A stretch of 64,000 nucleotides of DNA from Ahaetulla prasina (lineage: Eukaryota; Chordata; Lepidosauria; Squamata; Colubridae): the NCBI RefSeq assembly GCF_028640845.1, contig NC_080540.1, positions 215,681,300 through 215,745,299 on the forward strand. The letters are read 5' to 3'. The notes below the pieces were generated by a model. That model searched no databases. It saw only the letters and a program-made list of their open reading frames with translations, and had not been told where the DNA came from. Made by a program: the position numbers and the translations under genes. The first letter of the stretch is position 1, and each line of letters begins with the position of its first letter. Positions 1 through 11,549 of this stretch are shown here, piece after piece.

Positions 1-635
1 TCAATATATATCTTTGGAAGGGAGGAAGCCCCTATGAAACTCTACCCTAAAGTCATATGGTGGTCAAGGACGCCTCTTCCCATCTGCGGTAATTTGTTTT
101 TTGGAAAAAAGCTGTCCTCACAGTCCCCTGGCTCAAAGACAGGAGGAAAACACGTAATTGCAAATGTATTACTGTCTGCATACATTGTAAGATAAAGGAC
201 ATCCCTGCTGCCTTTCCCCTTCCCACCCTGTAGCTGGAAATTAACCACCAATTGCTGCTCAAAATGTCCGATGTTCAAATAAAGCCCACAAATCACCAAC
301 CTCTGCAGGTTGCTCCTCCATGTAATCTAGAATGTTGGTACAACATAGGGTGGGAAAAGGTTTTCTGCTGGCCTAGGGTGAAAAACATTAGTTTCATGCT
401 GGAACATTTTAGCCCAGCTTTAATCTGCGTCATCAACAATGTGATCTTGAAATACAGTCTTATCAGGACAAGTTCTCACCAATGGCTAATGGGGCATCCT
501 GGTGCCATAATAACGATGTGAAGATGAGATACAGATGGCCCCAAATTTGTTTGCCTTTCAGAAAGCCATGAAGATCTGGTTCTTCCTTTGGGCATTAGGG
601 CCAGGCTGTTAGATATGGAATTCCAACATGGATGT
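1..635. other. Single-copy sequence, no gene recognised
   Basis: No repeat family, exon-like ORF or RNA gene is recognisable. The short ORFs on both strands have no domain signature and look like chance. Confidence 0.5.
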
Positions 636-932
636 ATAGAATAGAATAGAATTCTTTATTGGCCAAGTGCGATTGGACACACAAGGAATTTGTCTTTGGT
701 GCATATGCTCTCAGTGTACATAAAGAAAAATAAAATACCTTCATCAAGAATAAGATACAACACTTAGTGATAGTCATAGGTTACTAATAAGCAATCAAAT
801 CATACTAAGAAACAAATAAAACAATATAAATTGTAAAGATACAAGCAACATGATTATTATAGTCATAAGTGGGAAGAGATAGATATTAGGAAGGATGAGA
901 AGAACAATAGTAATACCGTCTTAGTAAATAAT
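636..932 (-). mobile_element. CR1/L3-type snake LINE, 3' UTR fragment
   Basis: It begins with three TAGAA-type units and continues with the same text as the longer copy at 6900-7815 (TTTATTGGCCAAG, GGACACACAAGGAATTTG, GCATATGCTCTCAGTGTACAT). Only the noncoding 3' part is present, on the minus strand, and homology fades near 932. Snake CR1/L3 LINEs are known for AATAG-type microsatellite tails, which fits. The copy is 5'-truncated and has no coding capacity. Confidence 0.8.
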
Positions 933-933
933 C

Positions 934-965
934 GTATGCATGCTACATAGATATAGCATGCATAC
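934..965. repeat. Perfect 12-bp inverted repeat (hairpin)
   Basis: GTATGCATGCTA at 934-945 and TAGCATGCATAC at 954-965 are exact reverse complements separated by 8 nt. It sits just beyond the truncated end of the LINE fragment. I cannot assign a function. Confidence 0.85.
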
Positions 966-985
966 AATTTGAAATTTTCAATAAG

Positions 986-2149
986 AAGACTTCAGTGGAG
1001 GTGTGTGTGTGTGTTTCAACTGTTGATGTTTTATACTATATGTTTGCCACCAGAATTTCGTTGGATAGATTGGTGGCCTTAAAATTTTGATTAATAATAA
1101 ACAAAGAAAGAAGCTAATTCATTTTCAGATGCTCTAACCTAGCTATGAAAGAAAAGTACACACAAAGTGTTACCTAGTTTGTGCCAAGGTTAATGTTTCA
1201 ATGTTTCCTATAGTTTTTGTGTATTTCTGTATGAAAACTTGAAGCGAATGTCAACATCTGAAGAATTTGGCGGAGCAGCCAAGAACTCAACCTTATTTAT
1301 TATTCTTGAACATCCTACAATTTATCTACAGTGCACTACTGATCATCAGTGCTTCTGTCTGTAGATGAGGTTCATTACTGATGCAAATACTATGCACAGG
1401 GGAAAACATTTCTTACAGAATCAGAGATGTCATTGGGAAGATCATTTCTACTGATTGACTGATTCATCATCTGCTATCAAGTGGGAGTTGACTCATAGCA
1501 ACCACACAGATAGATTTTATCCATGATGATCTGTCTCTTAGCTAATCCTTCAATCTCATTGGTGTCTCCATTGCCATTGTAATTGAGCTCATTCACCTTG
1601 CTGCTGGCTGTCCTCTTCTCTTGCCTTCCACCTTTCCCAGCATCTTCTTACATTTTCCTAATGTAGCCGAAGTATGACAATTCCAATGTGCTTAGTTGTG
1701 CCTCAAATGAGTTATAATTTCTTATATTACATATATTATTCCATGGTCCACCAGTGCTTTTGTAGGTTTCTCTAGGCAACATGTCAAGAGAAGCTGCAAG
1801 TAGGTTCAGACATCTTGAGCAGCAGAGCCTCGGTGCTTGCACTTTGTGTTTATGGTGTGTTTGTTAGATACACAGATGAATCCAATCACTTCTATTGAAT
1901 GATTTAAGATCCACTGCCCTTAACATTCTGGGTTGTGGATCACTGTCCAGAATCCTAAGCCTCCTACATTATTTTATTCCAATAATCTGAATCTGAATTT
2001 GAAAATGGTCTAATTCAACTAATGTATGACATACTAAAGCCAGAGTTCTCAAGTGTTGTACTCTTGCATAGAAGAAATTACTGCCGTATAATATACAGAT
2101 GACTCCTCCCTCCCTCTCTTCCATCCATCCATCTTGATGTTTGGTGCAA
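986..2149. other. Mostly single-copy; possible old repeat at about 1440-1690
   Basis: No gene is visible. The stretch around 1475-1530 (GTGGGAGTTGACTCATAGCAA and after) resembles ancient reptilian interspersed repeats, but it is too diverged for me to name the family. A short GT run lies near 1000. Confidence 0.35.
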
Positions 2150-2330
2150 CTTCCTGGACAAGTCCTTGAAGTTTCTTTGCAAGATTTTGGATGTGGTTTG
2201 CAGTTGTCTGCTTCCTAGGGCTGAGAGAGTGTGACTGGCTCAAGGTCATCTAGCTGGCTTTGGGCCTAAGGCAGGACTGGAACCCAGTTTCTACTCTGGT
2301 GCCTTAACCGCCACAACAAATTGGCTCTCT
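2150..2330 (-). mobile_element. tRNA-derived MIR/CORE-like SINE
   Basis: Read on the minus strand this has the order of a tRNA-type SINE: a head with GTGGCGGTTAAGGCACCAG, then GGGTTCCAGTCCTGCCTTAGG (B-box-like), then GACCTTGAGCCAGTCACAC and CTCTCTCAGCCC. The same family recurs at 46118-46606, 54751-55195 and 56086-56145. It is diverged and noncoding. Confidence 0.75.
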
Positions 2331-3695
2331 GCCCACATCTTAAAAGGGATTTGTTGCTTCCATGGAGGAATGCTTCAATTGACCATAAGCAAATGGAGCA
2401 TCCATTGCTTTGATGAGTATGTAGAAACAGAATTTCCACCAAGCTAGTTTCTTATTGTCTTTCATATGTTAGCATGGGCTTTCATAACCGTAAGCCTTCC
2501 AGATGGAATATGATTACAATCCGTAGAGTCCTATGGCCAATGGAGTGTACTATTTGGGGTCAAGCAATGCTAGGGAACCTCCCTTGTCAAGAGAAGCACT
2601 AAACTATATTTTAGAAAAGTATGCTATGGGGACATTCTTCAGCATCTGTGATCTTTATTTCCAAATACAAATCCATTTGTACAGTGTTAACTTCATCAAA
2701 CTGGTGTCTTCCATGGTTATCCATACTTTTTTTGTTGTTAGTTACAAAGTCGTGTCCGACTTTAAACCTGGCCTAATCCAACTTTATCCAGAGAAAGAAG
2801 ACTTCGTACAAAATAACTATGGAAGTTAAAGTTTTCTTCCAACTGCTACCTGCCCTTTATGTCACCATTATTCTGATGGAGGAAAATTATTCCTTTCAAT
2901 AGCATCCAACTGACTTTTGGGAAGATTAAAAGTTATCTTTCAGAGCTAGTGACTTGGTACTGTCAATCTAACTTCTAGTTTTCAGGTCTAATTGTTTAGG
3001 CTGCCTCTTTGCCAAAAGTCACCACTTTTTAGGACACACTTGCTATCATTTTGTACTAGGCACAATGAATCAAAGTGAACATTACCAGAATAATTCTTTG
3101 TACATAGATGGATGAGATCTGAACTTTTTTGTGCTGTGCCAATGAATTCCTGTTCATATTTCTTTCAGGTGAAGTAGCTTCCTCCTACTTTTTTTTTTTT
3201 TTTTTGGTTTGGATTTACGTTCAGCTGAGTAAGCTGTTCAGGCAAAAAATTAAACCCCCAATATAAACAACAGACTTGGACAGTGCTTCATTGCCCATGA
3301 ACTTCATTCCTATTTTCTTGCTGCTGTTGTTCAAAGCAGTTTCTGAATTTTGTTTCTTGTCTCAAAGCTGTTCACAAAAACATCAAACAAACGATGCGTA
3401 GTGCATACTAAAAATAGTGTGGATAGAAAACTACAAATTAATGTTGGAATAAAGAAGAACATAATTAATCATACTGGGCTTTTCAAAATTCTGCCATAAT
3501 CTTCAATTTACCAGCTATGATAAAACTAGGCTAGCTGGACAAATGGTCTAAGATGTCATAACTTTCAGATCCAGGGACTTCAACTCCCATCTTCTCACCA
3601 ATGGCATATTGGCTGGGGAATTCTGAAAACTGATGTGCATTCATCGATTATGGGAAATACTGGTCTACAGCATGCTTTGTGGTTTCCAGTCTGGC
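2331..3695. other. Single-copy sequence with a short BovB/Sauria-SINE tail
   Basis: No gene is recognised. At about 2731-2760 the text TTGTTGTTAGTTACAAAG followed by CGTGTCCGAC matches the 3' terminus of BovB (compare 15804-15840), so a very short RTE-type tail is present. Around 3570-3630 a worn copy of the motif ACTTCAACTCCC / CTGGGGAATTCTG is visible, as in the MITEs at 21844 and 54048. An 18-nt T run lies at about 3188-3206. Confidence 0.4.
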
Positions 3696-4041
3696 TAGAG
3701 GTGAAATCCTCTGAAGTCAGCTACAGGTTCTGTGAGTATGCTACCAATCGCGTGCTTTGTGTGCATGCGCGCCTGAGGTGTGCCTGCGCAATGCTAAAAA
3801 AGGAACATTTTGAAGCCTTCCGAGTCTGCAGAGGTAAGTAGAACAGTGGGGGGGAGGAGAATTTGTGGTGACAAGTGACTTAGATGAGCTAGAAAGTAGG
3901 AAATCCGACAATTCAAGATAATATAAATTGCGCATCACAGCTGATCGGCGCCCAGCTGATCGTCAGAAATTCCGGTTTGCCTGAACTGGTAACACTACCG
4001 GTTTGGGAGAACTGGTCCGAACCGATAGCATTTATCTTGTG
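3696..4041. mobile_element. Old nonautonomous hAT element
   Basis: It starts AGAGGTGAAATCC after one base and contains the ACTGGT / CCGGTTT motifs seen in the younger hAT copies of this window. It is bounded by AGTCTGGC (3688-3695) and AGTCTGCC (4042-4049), an 8-bp target duplication with one mismatch. It has no transposase. CpG-containing blocks such as GCATGCGCGCC remain. Confidence 0.6.
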
Positions 4042-4049
4042 AGTCTGCC

Positions 4050-4830
4050 TTTTTTTTTTATGCCACTGGAGATTTCCTTTGGAATGCAATTGCATTCAGA
4101 GAAGCCATCTCTGAGAACCAGGTCAGGCTTCCAAACATACCTAACAGAAAATAGGAACTTGAACTGCATTCATACAAACAACAAATGTAATTTAATTTAA
4201 CTTAAGTTAAACCTGTGAGTTGATTAATCAGTTGATTAAATGATGCCCATCTTGGTCCTGAACTGAACTATGAAGTCCAACCCAGACTCTTGCCTTGGAT
4301 TGTCATGGTGCTTTATGACTGAATTCCATCCTTTCCAAGTATGGATTTTGTAGTATTTGGATCTCATTGGGATTTTTATTGGCTGCCTACTCTACTTAGA
4401 ACATTTAATAGTCTTTATTCTTGTTCACCTTAAAGTACATGATTGTCTGTGAATCAGTTAAATAGCAATAAAAAGAAGGGTGGCCTGAGTGACCCTATTG
4501 ATGTGAATTGTCACTGGTTACTTGATACAGGTTCTACAAATAATTAGCATTTTTACAGAAAGAGTTTCTTGCTTCAAGCTCAGTTATTCCTTTAAATGAG
4601 ACCATAGAATGACCTTCTAAGGTTGTTCACTATTTCAGTTATGAGAGAACGATCAATAATCTGCACTTAGTTTTTGACTGAAGATGCCCTCTACTTGAAG
4701 GCAGTCCAAGGCGTTCAGTTTAAAGAGCAACCATCAGAATGGAGGAGAGGGGTCTTGAAACTGGCCACCAACATTGTATAAAGAACAGGCTGAGCAAGCC
4801 AATTTCCCCCAATATGATGTCTAATATGAT
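4050..4830. other. Single-copy sequence, no gene recognised
   Basis: Nothing beyond a short palindrome (AATGCAATTGCATT near 4082) and AT-rich text is visible. No exon-like ORF. Confidence 0.4.
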
Positions 4831-5110
4831 GCCTCTGTGGCTCAGACTGGTAAGACAGTCTGTTATTAACACAGCTGCCTGCAATTACTGCAGGTTCTAG
4901 TCCCACCAGGCCAAAGGTTGACTCAGCCTTCCATCCTTTATAAGGTAGGTAAAATGAGGACCCAGATTGTTGGGGGCAATAAGTTGACTTTGTATATAAA
5001 TATACAAATAGGATGAAGACTATTGCTAACATAGTGTAAGCCGCCCTGAGTCTTCGGAGAAGGGCGGGATATAAATGCAAATAAAATTAAATAAAATTAA
5101 ATTAAAAAAA
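4831..5110 (+). mobile_element. tRNA-derived SINE with L2/CR1-type tail
   Basis: The head GCCTCTGTGGCTCAGACTGG and the B-box-like GCAGGTTCTAGTCCCACC are tRNA-derived. The body contains AAGGTTGACTCAGCCTTCC and AAAATGAGGACCCAGATTG. The tail GCCGCCCTGAG...AGAAGGGCGGGATATAAAT is the one seen on the L2-type LINEs at 38540 and 54520, so the SINE probably borrows that LINE's machinery (inference). It ends in an A/T-rich repeat. Confidence 0.8.
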
Positions 5111-5197
5111 TTAAATTACAATCATTCTAAATATTGTTTACACAGAAGATTGCACAACAATATTGCACAAAAAATGTATTGCACAACAGAATTGCAC

Positions 5198-5712
5198 AAC
5201 AAAGATTATTAGGAGGACTGGAGGCTAAAACATACAAAGAACGGTTGCAGAAATTGGTATGTCTGGTAATGAAAATAAGGACTAGGGGGTGACATGATAG
5301 CAGAGCTCCAAGATCTAAGGGGCTGCCACAAAGAAGCAGTCTTGACAAGTCCACCTATTCTCCAAAGCACCTGAAGGCAGGACAAGACGCAATGGATGGA
5401 AAGTAATCAAGGAGAGAAGCAACCTGGAACCAAGGAAGCATTTCCTGACAGGTAGCACAATTAATCAGTGGAAGGGCTTGTCTCCAGAAGTTTATTTATT
5501 ATTTAGATTTTTATTATTTAGATTTTTTTTTAAAAAAAATTAAATAATAAATAAAAAAAAGAAGAAGTTGTGAGTGCTCCAAGACTGGAGGTTATTAAGA
5601 AGAGATTGACAACCATTTGTCTGAAATTGTATAGGCTTTCCTGCCTAGAAGAGTTCCAAGGTCCCATCCAACTCTGTTTATTCTATTATTCTGTTATTAT
5701 TCTGATTGTATT
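5198..5712 (+). mobile_element. CR1 LINE 3' end (5'-truncated)
   Basis: The text follows the 3' region of sauropsid CR1: GGAGGCTAAAACATACAAAG, CTCCAAAGCACCTGAAGGCA, ATCAAGGAGAGAAGCAACC, ATTTCCTGACAGG, ATTAATCAGTGGAAGG, and the terminal CCATCCAACTCTG followed by TTATTCT repeats. An A/T-rich insertion of about 75 bp (5490-5567) interrupts it, and AGAAGTT is repeated on both sides. Noncoding. Confidence 0.85.
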
Positions 5713-6655
5713 CAGAGCATTTGTGGGGTACAGATTGTCAAACAGAGTCAAGATAGCATCCACAAATTGGGCAATTGTAGTCATCTTTTAAAAATTTTTT
5801 CGACCACCCGCCCTTCCCAAGGTCACCCTTGTTATGGTGTTAATGCTACCTGACTGTATATAGCAGAATTTACTTTTGAGTAAACATGAATGTCAGCATA
5901 CTGTTAAACATCAGTGATGTTTTTACGTTCTAAGCTGCTTTTGAATGTTTACATTTGGTTTCATACTTGGAATTGATTGATAAAAAAGGAAGGAGGTTTC
6001 TGCTAACAAACTTAATATATTTAAGGTTTGTTTCTGAATAATATTGATTATGAATTTTTGCTGTGTTTATTCAGGCCAGAATGGTAGAGACATTGATTTA
6101 TGTAGCAATCGTATGCAAACTCACAAAATCTGGACTTGTGAGAATACTATTAAATCATAGTTATTTGCTTGATTTGGCAAGGGTTTTTTGGGGGAGGGGA
6201 GGGGAAGTAAAGGTTTCTTTGCTACACTTGGGATCTTCTGGTTAAATATCTATTTGTGTTGTACCTAAATTTGATCCCGCCACTTTTTTTTATTATTATT
6301 TTAGGTCTTCTACTTTTAGAAACGTAAATATTCATCCCCAAATGTGTGGAAGTGGCAACATAAAAAAAAAAAAAAGCGAGATGGGTGATGGTGGGGTGGG
6401 TTAAACTTATTTATTATTTAACCAAGGACATTTTTATGATGGTAATAAACTGTTTTGGAGCCCAAAGGCAAGTTGTAGAAAAAGACCCTGTTGATGGCAG
6501 ATAATAAAACAAGAGACACCTTAAAACCATTAAACCAAAATAATTACCAACTCTAAATCAATGCCATAAAATTAAAGAGGGACATTTAATGGATATAAAG
6601 CAAGGAGAGAAAATAATCACAAAGGATAGAAAATTGTGTTTGAAATGATGAAGAA
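5713..6655. other. Single-copy sequence, no gene recognised
   Basis: AT-rich text with short homopolymer runs (poly-A at about 6361-6375). Nothing else is supported. Confidence 0.4.
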
Positions 6656-6691
6656 ATACACACACACACACATACATACACTCACACGCAC
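6656..6691. repeat. (CA)n microsatellite, imperfect
   Basis: ACACAC-rich run with CATACATACA interruptions. Confidence 0.9.
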
Positions 6692-6899
6692 ACAATTTTT
6701 GTGGGTTATTGCATTTTTCTGCCTTTGCCAGTGCTCTGGGGACATGTGAGAAAGCATCTAACAAACACAATATCAGACATATCAAACATTGGATATGCAC
6801 ATACACGTATAAAGCAAGTTTTGCAGGATATGTAGGTACCAGTGGGGGTCCATTGGGGCCCCAAATCATATCTCTGAAATTATTATACATTGGATATGG

Positions 6900-6950
6900 A
6901 TAGAATAGAATAGAATAGAATAGAATAGAATAGAATAGAATAGAATAGAA
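6900..6950. repeat. (TAGAA)n pentanucleotide microsatellite
   Basis: About ten uninterrupted TAGAA units form the 3' terminus (minus strand) of the adjoining CR1/L3-type LINE. This is a case of a microsatellite seeded by a retrotransposon tail. Confidence 0.95.
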
Positions 6951-7815
6951 TTTTTTATTGGCCAAGTGTGATTGGACACACAAGGAATTTGTCTTGGTGC
7001 ATATGCTCTCAGTGTACATAAAAGAAAAGATACGTTCATCAAGGTACAACATTTACAACACAATTGATGATCAATATATCAATATAAATCATAAGGATTG
7101 CCAGCAACAAGTTATAGTCATACAGTCATAAGTGGAAAGAGATTGGTGATGGGAACTATGAAACGATTAATAGTAGTGCAGATTCAGTAAATAGTCTGAC
7201 AGTGTTGAGGGAATTATTTGTTTAGCAGAGTGATGGCCTTCGGGAAAAACTGTTCTTGTGTCTAGTTGTTCTGGTGTGCAGTGCTCTATAGCGTCGTTTT
7301 GAGGGTAGGAGTTGAAACAGTTTATGTCCAGGATGCGAGGGATCTGCAAATATTTTCACGGCTCTCTTCTTGATTCGTGCAGTATACAGGTCCTCAATGG
7401 AAGGCAAGTTGGTAGCAATTATTTTTTCTGCAGTTCTAATTATCCTCTGAAGTCTGTGTTTTTCTTGTTGGGTTGCAGAACCGAACCAGACAGTTATAGA
7501 GGTGCAAATGACAGACTCAATAATTCCTCTGTAGAACTGGATCAGCAGCTCCTTGGGCAGTTTGAGCTTACTGAGTTGGCGCAGAAAGAACATTCTTTGT
7601 TGTCCTTTTTTAATGATGTTTTTGATGTTAGCTGTCCATTTGAGATCTTGCGATATGATAGAACCCAGAAATTTGAAGGTTTCTACTGTTGATACTGTGT
7701 TGTCAAGTATTGTGAGAGGTGGAAGTATGGAAGGGTTTTTCCTAAAATCTACCACCATTTCTACGGTTTTGAGTGTGTTCAGTTCCAGATTGTTTTGGTT
7801 GCACCACAAGGTATG
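6951..7815 (-). mobile_element. CR1/L3-type LINE, 3' part, 5'-truncated
   Basis: A non-LTR retrotransposon copy on the minus strand with an AATAG-type tail. It keeps the end of the reverse-transcriptase ORF (7222-7809) and the 3' UTR. The upstream boundary is near 7815, so most of the RT and all of the endonuclease are absent. Assignment to the snake CR1/L3 group rests on the tail and the C-terminal RT motifs. L2 or Rex-type assignment is the alternative. Confidence 0.85.
7222..7809 (-). pseudogene. LINE reverse transcriptase, C-terminal fragment, frameshifted
   Basis: A 195-codon fragment. Residues 19-23 read VVDFR and 45-50 FKFLGS (RT thumb-side motifs of the L2/CR1/Rex group), followed by QFYRGIIES (91-99), RIIRTAEKII (122-131) and LLPSKRRYR (168-176). 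The normal C-terminus of this group ends in FFPKAI. Here those residues appear in another frame because the T run after the KNS codons is one base short, so the last part is out of frame. It has no start of its own and no upstream RT core, hence non-functional. Confidence 0.85.
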
Positions 7816-7846
7816 ATATGATATCTTACTGCTTTGAAATCAATCA

Positions 7847-8170
7847 ATCAATCAGAATAAAGCTGGAAGGAACCTTGGAGCCTTCTAGTCCAACCCTGTG
7901 TTCAAGTAGGAAACTCTATACCATTTGAGACAAGTGGCTGTCCAGTCTCTTTTTAAAAACTTCCAGTGTTGGAGCACCCACAACTTCTGAAGTCAAGCTG
8001 TTCCACTGGTTAATGTAATGTCCTCACTTTTAGGAAGTTTCTCCTTAATTCCAGGTTGCTTCACTCCTTCATTAGTTTCCATCCATTGTTTCTTGTCTTG
8101 TCTTCTGGTGCTTTGGAAAATAAGTTGACCCTCTCTTGAAAAGTGAAATTACGTTTTGTTGTCCTTTGAA
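7847..8170 (-). mobile_element. CR1 LINE 3' end
   Basis: Reverse-oriented CR1 text: GCTGGAAGGAACCTTGGAG, TCTAGTCCAACCC, TGTCCAGTCTCTTTTTAAAA, TTGGAGCACCCACAACTTCT, AAGTTTCTCCTTAATTCCAG. It is preceded by a short (AATC)n run, the usual CR1 terminal position. Noncoding, moderately diverged. Confidence 0.85.
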
Positions 8171-8463
8171 ACTACCTCTTTGGAAGGAGAGCAGTTTCTT
8201 GTGAAGTCAGGAATGGGCAACCCAAAACTTCTGAACCATTGTTTCTATGGGAGTAGTAAGAGTGCATACTTTTTTGTAGTGGAGGTAATCAGTGCTTTCA
8301 GTGATGTCACTTCCACATTTTTTACCTAGAAGTGATCTGATGTCTTAGTCCCTCCCCCAGAAATTATTCTGATTGGCCCAAGTTATATAGGAAAGCATTG
8401 ATTGTCAAATGCTGAATATGATATAGTTATCCTGCCTCAGAAGCACTTCTGATTGGTGCAATA

Positions 8464-8738
8464 TAGTGGTAGGTTTCAATTTTTTTTACTACCGGTTCTG
8501 TAGGTGTGGCTTGGTGGGTGTGGCAGGGGAAGGGTATTGTAAAATCTCCATTCCCACCCCACTCCAGGGGAAGGTTATTGGAAAATCCCCATTTCTTCTT
8601 GATCAGCTGGGACATGGGAGACAGAGAATAGATGGTGGCAGGGCCGGTCAGAATTTTTACTACCAATTCTCCAAACTACTCAAAATTTCCGCTACCGCTT
8701 CTCCAGAACTGGTCAGAACCTGCTGAAACCCACCTCTG
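8464..8738. mobile_element. Nonautonomous hAT element (275 bp)
   Basis: The termini are AGTGGTAGGTTTCA and TGAAACCCACCTCT, imperfect inverted repeats. It is flanked by a perfect 8-bp duplication GTGCAATA (8456-8463 and 8739-8746), diagnostic of hAT transposition. Internal motifs ACTACCGGTTCTG and TCCAGAACTGGTCAGAACC recur in the copies at 12541, 17791 and 35620. No transposase, so it must have been mobilised in trans. Confidence 0.92.
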
Positions 8739-8746
8739 GTGCAATA

Positions 8747-9190
8747 CCATAGGGGAGGCATTGGTTGACAAAGAATTACAGGTTTTCGAGCTTCTACTAA
8801 ATTTTGGCAGCCCATTTGCCAAAATTATGCCGTGCTTTCACAAATCACTTAACACAGCAAAATACCCCAAACCTTTACTTCCTCCTTCCCATTTCAGTTA
8901 TTTCTTGCCATTAATTTCAATAAACATTTCCAAGAGTGCTGAAGTAGTTAGATTCTGAAGTGCGATTTAATTTGATTCAATTGTACAAATCGGATCCCTG
9001 AATTGAATCTGATTGTTTTTAACTTTGATAAGTAAATGTACTTTTCTTAAGGAGGTGATGCCCTGGTCTCATCTCTAAACTATTGGAAGACATCTGAAGC
9101 TTGTAGTTGACAATATGGTTCTCCACATTAAAGCTTTCTAAAGGGAATGTATTTGAACCAGTTTTTTGACATTCAACATCCATCTGTAAG
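8747..9190. other. Single-copy sequence, no gene recognised
   Basis: No repeat or gene is recognised between the hAT element and the solo LTR. Confidence 0.4.
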
Positions 9191-9707
9191 TGTTGTGTCT
9201 GCGCTCCCCGAGCTGTGCCCCCTGCCAGAAAATGACTTGGAAAGTGAGGGGGAAGGGCCGTCAGGACTTACCCTGGGAGCACTGGCTTCCCTGGGTCAGC
9301 TCCAGGAGCCAGAGGCAGGCCAGGTGGAGGAGATAACGAGGCCTCCATCCCCTGACTCTTCCCCCCCCCGCCATGCCTCCAGACCCAGCTGATGGCAATC
9401 AGGCCTGGCTGGACCCTAGGTTTCGTAGGCAGGAGAGGCGGGAACAACAGAAGCAGGGGTGGGGCAGGCCTAGGAAGTGCTGAACCACATCCCACAGGAT
9501 ATAAAACCAGCGAGGGCTGCTATGCCTCTTCGTAGCAGGCAAATCAACTGTTTAACTAGAGCTGAAGTACTGTTTGTTCCTGGCTGACTCATCGGCATCA
9601 AGGGAGATAACAGAGTCACTTGACAAACGCTCGCTAGTTTGCTGCCAGAGCTGATAGGGTCGGCTAATTAAGCCATCGCTAGGACGAAGGTGAGGGGGGA
9701 CAGAACA
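9191..9707 (+). mobile_element. Solo LTR, subfamily 1 (517 bp)
   Basis: It begins TGTTGTGTCTGCG and ends GGGGACAGAACA. The flanks GTAAG and CTAAG form a 5-bp duplication with one mismatch. A TATAAAA box at 9500-9506 lies after a GC-rich segment. It is homologous to the copies at 17099 and 48029. No internal retroelement region adjoins it, so it is a solo LTR left by LTR-LTR recombination. A 5-bp TSD fits Gypsy or an endogenous retrovirus. The first ~290 bp are open as an ORF (see findings). Confidence 0.85.
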
Positions 9708-9712
9708 CTAAG

Positions 9713-10580
9713 TGTCTTCTGGTTGCAGATGAAATGCACTCCGCTATCTGCGCTGCATCTATAAATTATAAACTATAAATGGGATCTGAATTATTTCACA
9801 AAAGAAAAAAAAAAAGGAATTTTAAGAAGATGACAATTTCTCCCTGCTATTCTTTTTTGTGGCTTCCTTCTTCTCTAATACAGCTATGAATTGGGGTTTT
9901 TTTTCCCTCTCTTTCTGCCAAGAAAGTAATACTTGGCTATTTGATAGGAAGCAGTTAAAGAAAATGTCCAATAGTAATTCACCTTTCTGTGATTTTCATT
10001 GTCCAATCTCTCCCTGCCATTGTCAGAGGAAATATGTGTGTCGGGACCCATGTAACTATCTGCCTTGCAAAGGGGAGGGAAGATTCTTGCTTAATGATCC
10101 ATTTTTGTCTCTCACTCAGAGAGTTCCAGAAATAAATTCTTGTCCCCATAAAATCATAAAGACATTTAACAGTGCTGATAGTGGAAGCTCTGTGGTTTCA
10201 GGGGAAAGGAGGAAAAAAAAAAGAACTGTGGAGTAAAGTTGTTTTTATCTCTTGCAAGATACTTCAGATTCAATTTGCTGTTGAACCTCCCTTCTTAACT
10301 GCCTACGCTATTGGCATCTCTCAGCTTCTCCCTGCAGAAGCATTAGAATCACTAGATCTAGAATTCCTAGCTAGCAGAACAAAAAATCGAAATAGTTAAG
10401 ATTTTAGGAACTTTAGTCCCAATGTCACTAGAAGGTGCTAATTTGGGGGATGCTGGTTTCCCATTTTTTTCTGGTGTATTAGAATGAGATGTTTGCACCT
10501 AAACGCAGTAGTACGGATTGTACTTCTTTGTGCAACTGTTAAGTGTAGGTAGGCCATTAGAAATACACTTTTATTTATAT
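9713..10580. other. Single-copy sequence, no gene recognised
   Basis: The ORF of 125 codons at 9859-10236 has no recognisable domain and begins in low-complexity text, so I treat it as chance. Confidence 0.4.
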
Positions 10581-10666
10581 CCAGGTTGAGTTACTGCAAT
10601 GAGTTCCTCATGGACCCACCTTTAAAGACAGCTTTGAAGCTTTAGATGCAACAGCAAAGACTTTGG
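10581..10666 (+). mobile_element. L2-type LINE relic
   Basis: GGTTGAGTTACTGCAATGAG and CCACCTTTAAAGAC correspond to the RT-ORF segment that reads Y-C-N near the start of the fragment at 37927-38000. Only about 85 bp are recognisable and the frame is broken. Confidence 0.55.
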
Positions 10667-11549
10667 TGAGTCCTTGTAGGGAATATCACGTCATCTATTA
10701 TTATTTGGCAATTGTAATGATTTCTCCATCATTTCTAGGTATCATGCTAAACGTTGTTGCTCGATTGCTGCGTCACAATCTTTAGCAAGACTACCACTTC
10801 CATCAGTTTGGAACTTTGCCAGAATTTGCCTGGTTTTAAGGAAGTCTACTCCATAATGACTAAAGCCATTAAAAAATAATAAAATGAGTACAAAACCCTT
10901 AACCCCTTTTCAATGCAAAAAAATATCTCAACCTCCCCCCTCGTAAATGTCAGAGGGGGGTAATGTGGGGGTTCTCCGAGAATAAAAGGATAAAATAAAA
11001 GAATCCTTTAAAAAAGGATACTGTTAGATTGCATATAGTTAGGGCCACCCCGGCCCTTAAATTGTAGTAAAATTTGTACATTTGTAGGAGAAAAAAATTA
11101 TTTTTATTGTTTTATTATTTTTATTTATTATTTTATTGTTTAGAAGATAACACCCATTTTTTTTATTTGTATTCATTTTGTATGTGAACTTCCAAGGGTT
11201 ATTTTGATTGTGGCAGCATAGAATTATGCTTAATAAATTAATATTTAGGATAGGAGGAGACTATTCAACCATGGGCAAAAAGGTGGCATACGGGCGTTTG
11301 GGGTTCTAGTCCTGCCTTAAGCACAAAGCAAATATAGGTATACATCTATTGTAATTAACTGGGGGGAAAAACTCTGAATTCAGTTAATCTTATTTCTGAC
11401 TATACATCCGCAGGATCAATGTAGGCAAAATATAGGAGGCAAATACTGAAAAAGACATTATATCCAGAAAGTGAAGAAGTCTGATATAAATACACAAATT
11501 CACCACTCACGTATGCAGATGGTTCCAATTATAGGTATCACCATATATT
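10667..11549. other. Single-copy, AT-rich sequence
   Basis: No gene or repeat family recognised; short T-rich stretches at 11095-11170. Confidence 0.4.

Noticed and set aside
9859..10236. 125-codon ORF as a gene
   Set aside because: No motif, and it ends in an A-rich stretch.
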